Source: an uncultured Oscillospiraceae bacterium (GTDB taxonomy: Bacteria > Bacillota > Clostridia > Oscillospirales > Acutalibacteraceae). Taken from it: a DNA stretch of 36,984 bases. The position numbers were made by a program, and so were the translations under genes. Each line of letters begins with the position of its first letter. Positions within the stretch are counted from its first letter, which is position 1. The stretch is from NCBI GenBank assembly GCA_900544375.1, contig UQUZ01000024.1, positions 1 to 36,984 of the forward strand, given 5' to 3'. The notes under the pieces are model-generated. The model had not been told where the DNA came from, searched no databases, and saw only the letters and a list, made by a program, of their open reading frames with translations. Shown in pieces: positions 35,173 through 36,984 of this stretch.

Positions 35173-36984
35173 ATGTGGCAATATTCAATACAGAGGCATC
35201 AAGATAACGATTATGACCTTATCATCACCATTCTGCCTGAAAATGTAGAATTCGGATCGGATTTATTTTCAGCAGAACGAAAAGAAAGCGTGCAACGATC
35301 CCTCCAATCCGTTCTATCGCAAACAAAGAAATTCCAAATCAAAACTGTAAAAATTATTCTATCCGGAATTTTAATTGCTTCCATCCCATACAGTGTTTTT
35401 GCAGCCAATCTGGAGGAAATGCGATCAGAATTGACTGATACCATCCGGCTGGAAAGCCTGTTGAGCGCATCAAACAGTGTGCAGGCCGAGCTCCCATTTC
35501 ATATGACATACCTTTACGGGGGCAGTATTGCGCAACAAATTAATTTGGTCAAAACGGTCGGCTCCTTTCAAACCGTTACTCCAGCCTATTTCGATATTGA
35601 CGCAAACGGGAAATTGGCACTCGGCCCAATCAGCACAGAATTAATCCGTGCTATGCACAGTATGAACATTAAAGTGGTGCCCATGCTGAGCAATCATTGG
35701 GATCGCAGAGCAGGCCAGCTTGCCCTGCGGGATCCGGAGGGGTTGGCGCGGCAAATTGCAGATTACGTTGAACAATACCAGCTGGATGGCGTAAATGTGG
35801 ATATTGAAAATGTTACCGAAACAGAAAAAGACGCTTATACGCGCCTTGTAGCTGCGCTTCGGCAAAGAATCCCCAGAGAAAAGGAGGTATCTGTAGCTGT
35901 GGCCGCTAATCCCAAGGGGTGGACAACCGGGTGGCACGGCTCTTACGATTATAAAAGCTTGGCAGAATACGCCGATTATTTGATGATTATGGCCTATGAT
36001 GAAAGTTGGAATGGCAGCTCAGAGGGGCCTGTCGCTAGTTATAATTTTGTAGAGCGCTCCATTCAATATGCGCGGCGTTATGTCCCCGCTGAAAAGATCG
36101 TATTAGGAGTTCCATTTTATGGGAGAATTTGGAGCTCTGATGGTAATCTCAAAGGGCATGGAATCAGTTTGGATGTATTAAGCCGGATGCTTCCCGACTA
36201 TAATGCGACCATCACTTATGATGAGACGTACCAGTCTCCAAAAGCAGAATTCACTGTAAAGCAGGGCGATAAAGAATATATTGTGAACGGTAAAGCGCTT
36301 GCGCCCGGTCGATACACCGTATGGTTTGAGGACGAGCGTTCCCTGCGCAGCAAAATTAAGCTAATCCATCAATATAATCTAAAGGGTCTGGGTTCATGGT
36401 CCCTATCACAAGCTTCCGAGCACATTCTACAGAACCTTACCTCCTGGCTAACCCATCCGGATGGGGACGCAGAGGATGAAATACTTCACTATGGCAGAGT
36501 TACCGCTTCATCCCTTCGGATTCGTCAGGAGCCCTCTCTGCAAAGTGAAACAATCGCCTTTTTCAGCCAAGGGGATGTCGTAAAAATTATTGGCATTCTG
36601 GATGGATGGTATCATGTAAGCCTTGGGGATGGCAAAACGGGATATGTCAGCTCAGAATATGTACGCATTGATGGGGCAGAGGATCAGCCTGAGTCGACTC
36701 GCACCGGCTATTCCACCGGCTCTAACGTCAATGTCCGCCAATCTGCATCTACCTCTGCCGCCGTTCTCGCCACGCTCAGCCGTGGGCAATCCTTTACCGT
36801 GATTGGAAATGCGCAAAACGGCTGGTATCAGGTGCAGCTTTCCAACGGTGTGAAGGGCTTTGTAAGCGCCCAGTATGTTTCCTTCACGAAGCCTGCTGAT
36901 CCTACCCCCACAACCCGCACCGGCTATTCCACCGGCTCTAACGTCAATGTCCGCAAATCCGCATCCACCTCTGCCGCCGTTCTC
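35173..36984 (+). CDS. GH18 peptidoglycan/spore-cortex hydrolase with SH3 repeats, cut at window end
   Basis: 604 residues visible and open to the edge. Residues 1-57 are a polar cytoplasmic head, 58-77 a hydrophobic anchor or signal (KIILSGILIASIPYSVFA), and about 95-430 a glycosyl hydrolase family 18 barrel. The catalytic motif is DGVNVDIE with Glu212 as proton donor, followed by YLMIMAYDESW and VPFYGRIW. This resembles the YaaH/SleL group of N-acetylglucosaminidases in spore formers, though those carry LysM rather than SH3 domains. From about 445 there are bacterial SH3 domains (RVTASSLRIRQEPS, then two near-identical TRTGYSTGSNVNVR units) for cell-wall binding. More repeats may follow outside. 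Confidence 0.87.
   Translation, partial: MWQYSIQRHQDNDYDLIITILPENVEFGSDLFSAERKESVQRSLQSVLSQTKKFQIKTVKIILSGILIASIPYSVFAANLEEMRSELTDTIRLESLLSASNSVQAELPFHMTYLYGGSIAQQINLVKTVGSFQTVTPAYFDIDANGKLALGPISTELIRAMHSMNIKVVPMLSNHWDRRAGQLALRDPEGLARQIADYVEQYQLDGVNVDIENVTETEKDAYTRLVAALRQRIPREKEVSVAVAANPKGWTTGWHGSYDYKSLAEYADYLMIMAYDESWNGSSEGPVASYNFVERSIQYARRYVPAEKIVLGVPFYGRIWSSDGNLKGHGISLDVLSRMLPDYNATITYDETYQSPKAEFTVKQGDKEYIVNGKALAPGRYTVWFEDERSLRSKIKLIHQYNLKGLGSWSLSQASEHILQNLTSWLTHPDGDAEDEILHYGRVTASSLRIRQEPSLQSETIAFFSQGDVVKIIGILDGWYHVSLGDGKTGYVSSEYVRIDGAEDQPESTRTGYSTGSNVNVRQSASTSAAVLATLSRGQSFTVIGNAQNGWYQVQLSNGVKGFVSAQYVSFTKPADPTPTTRTGYSTGSNVNVRKSASTSAAVL
36700..36984 (+). repeat. 216-bp tandem repeat coding SH3 domains
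   Basis: CGCACCGGCTATTCCACCGG recurs at 36700 and 36916, and about 70 bp stay nearly identical at each copy before the window ends. The 72-codon period equals one SH3 domain plus linker, so domain number could vary by recombination. Confidence 0.75.

Overview
The window is most of a temperate siphophage prophage (about 1-33104) followed by chromosomal genes of a Gram-positive host, probably a spore-forming Clostridia member. Support comes from strong AGGAGG ribosome sites, TTG/GTG starts, phage families typical of Firmicutes (ERF, Gp157, PBSX-type terminase, SPP1-type portal, P22-like coat, GP20-like scaffold) and a YaaH/SleL-like glycosidase in the host flank. The left end is cut inside the endolysin. 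The right end is a 28-bp copy of the 3' end of a tRNA-Gly gene (33077-33104), taken as the integrase-proximal attachment site.

Layout, read from the integrase leftward: integrase (+, 31755-32936); an immunity region with two XRE repressors (31142-31390 on -, 30408-30767 on +), a candidate small RNA and a LexA-like box; an early operon on the minus strand (30284 to 20797) with excision, recombination and replication genes (Gp157, ERF, NinB-like, SSB, DnaB-like helicase, RusA) ending in a sigma-like late regulator and a terminator; then the late operon (20532 to 1) with terminase, portal, minor head protein, scaffold, coat, connectors, tail tube, frameshifted tail chaperones, tape measure, tail/baseplate and lysis genes.

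A roughly 3.5-kb accessory island (about 3501-7011) sits between the tape-measure gene and the tail-tip genes. It holds an Arc-like ribbon-helix-helix gene, an AntA-type antirepressor, a convergent small RNA (a layout like phage P22 immI), a remnant of a serine recombinase, a zinc-ribbon membrane protein on the opposite strand, and two tiny CRISPR-like transcription units.

The most unusual system is RNA-based. The prophage carries type I-C-like CRISPR repeats at four separate places and no cas genes in the window. Two are one-spacer mini-arrays, each with its own promoter (3559-3651 on -, 6071-6168 on +). Two are solitary repeats, one in the late operon (11682-11713) and one just after the repressor gene (30778-30810). 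Hairpin stems differ in sequence between copies but stay paired, while the GGATTGAAA handle is conserved. In both mini-arrays the parts kept best are those that would make up a mature I-C crRNA: the handle upstream of the spacer and the hairpin downstream of it. This suggests phage RNAs that use or poison a host type I-C Cas complex, against rival phages or as RNA anti-CRISPRs. The host flank carries an amidohydrolase and a GH18/SH3 cell-wall hydrolase cut by the window end.
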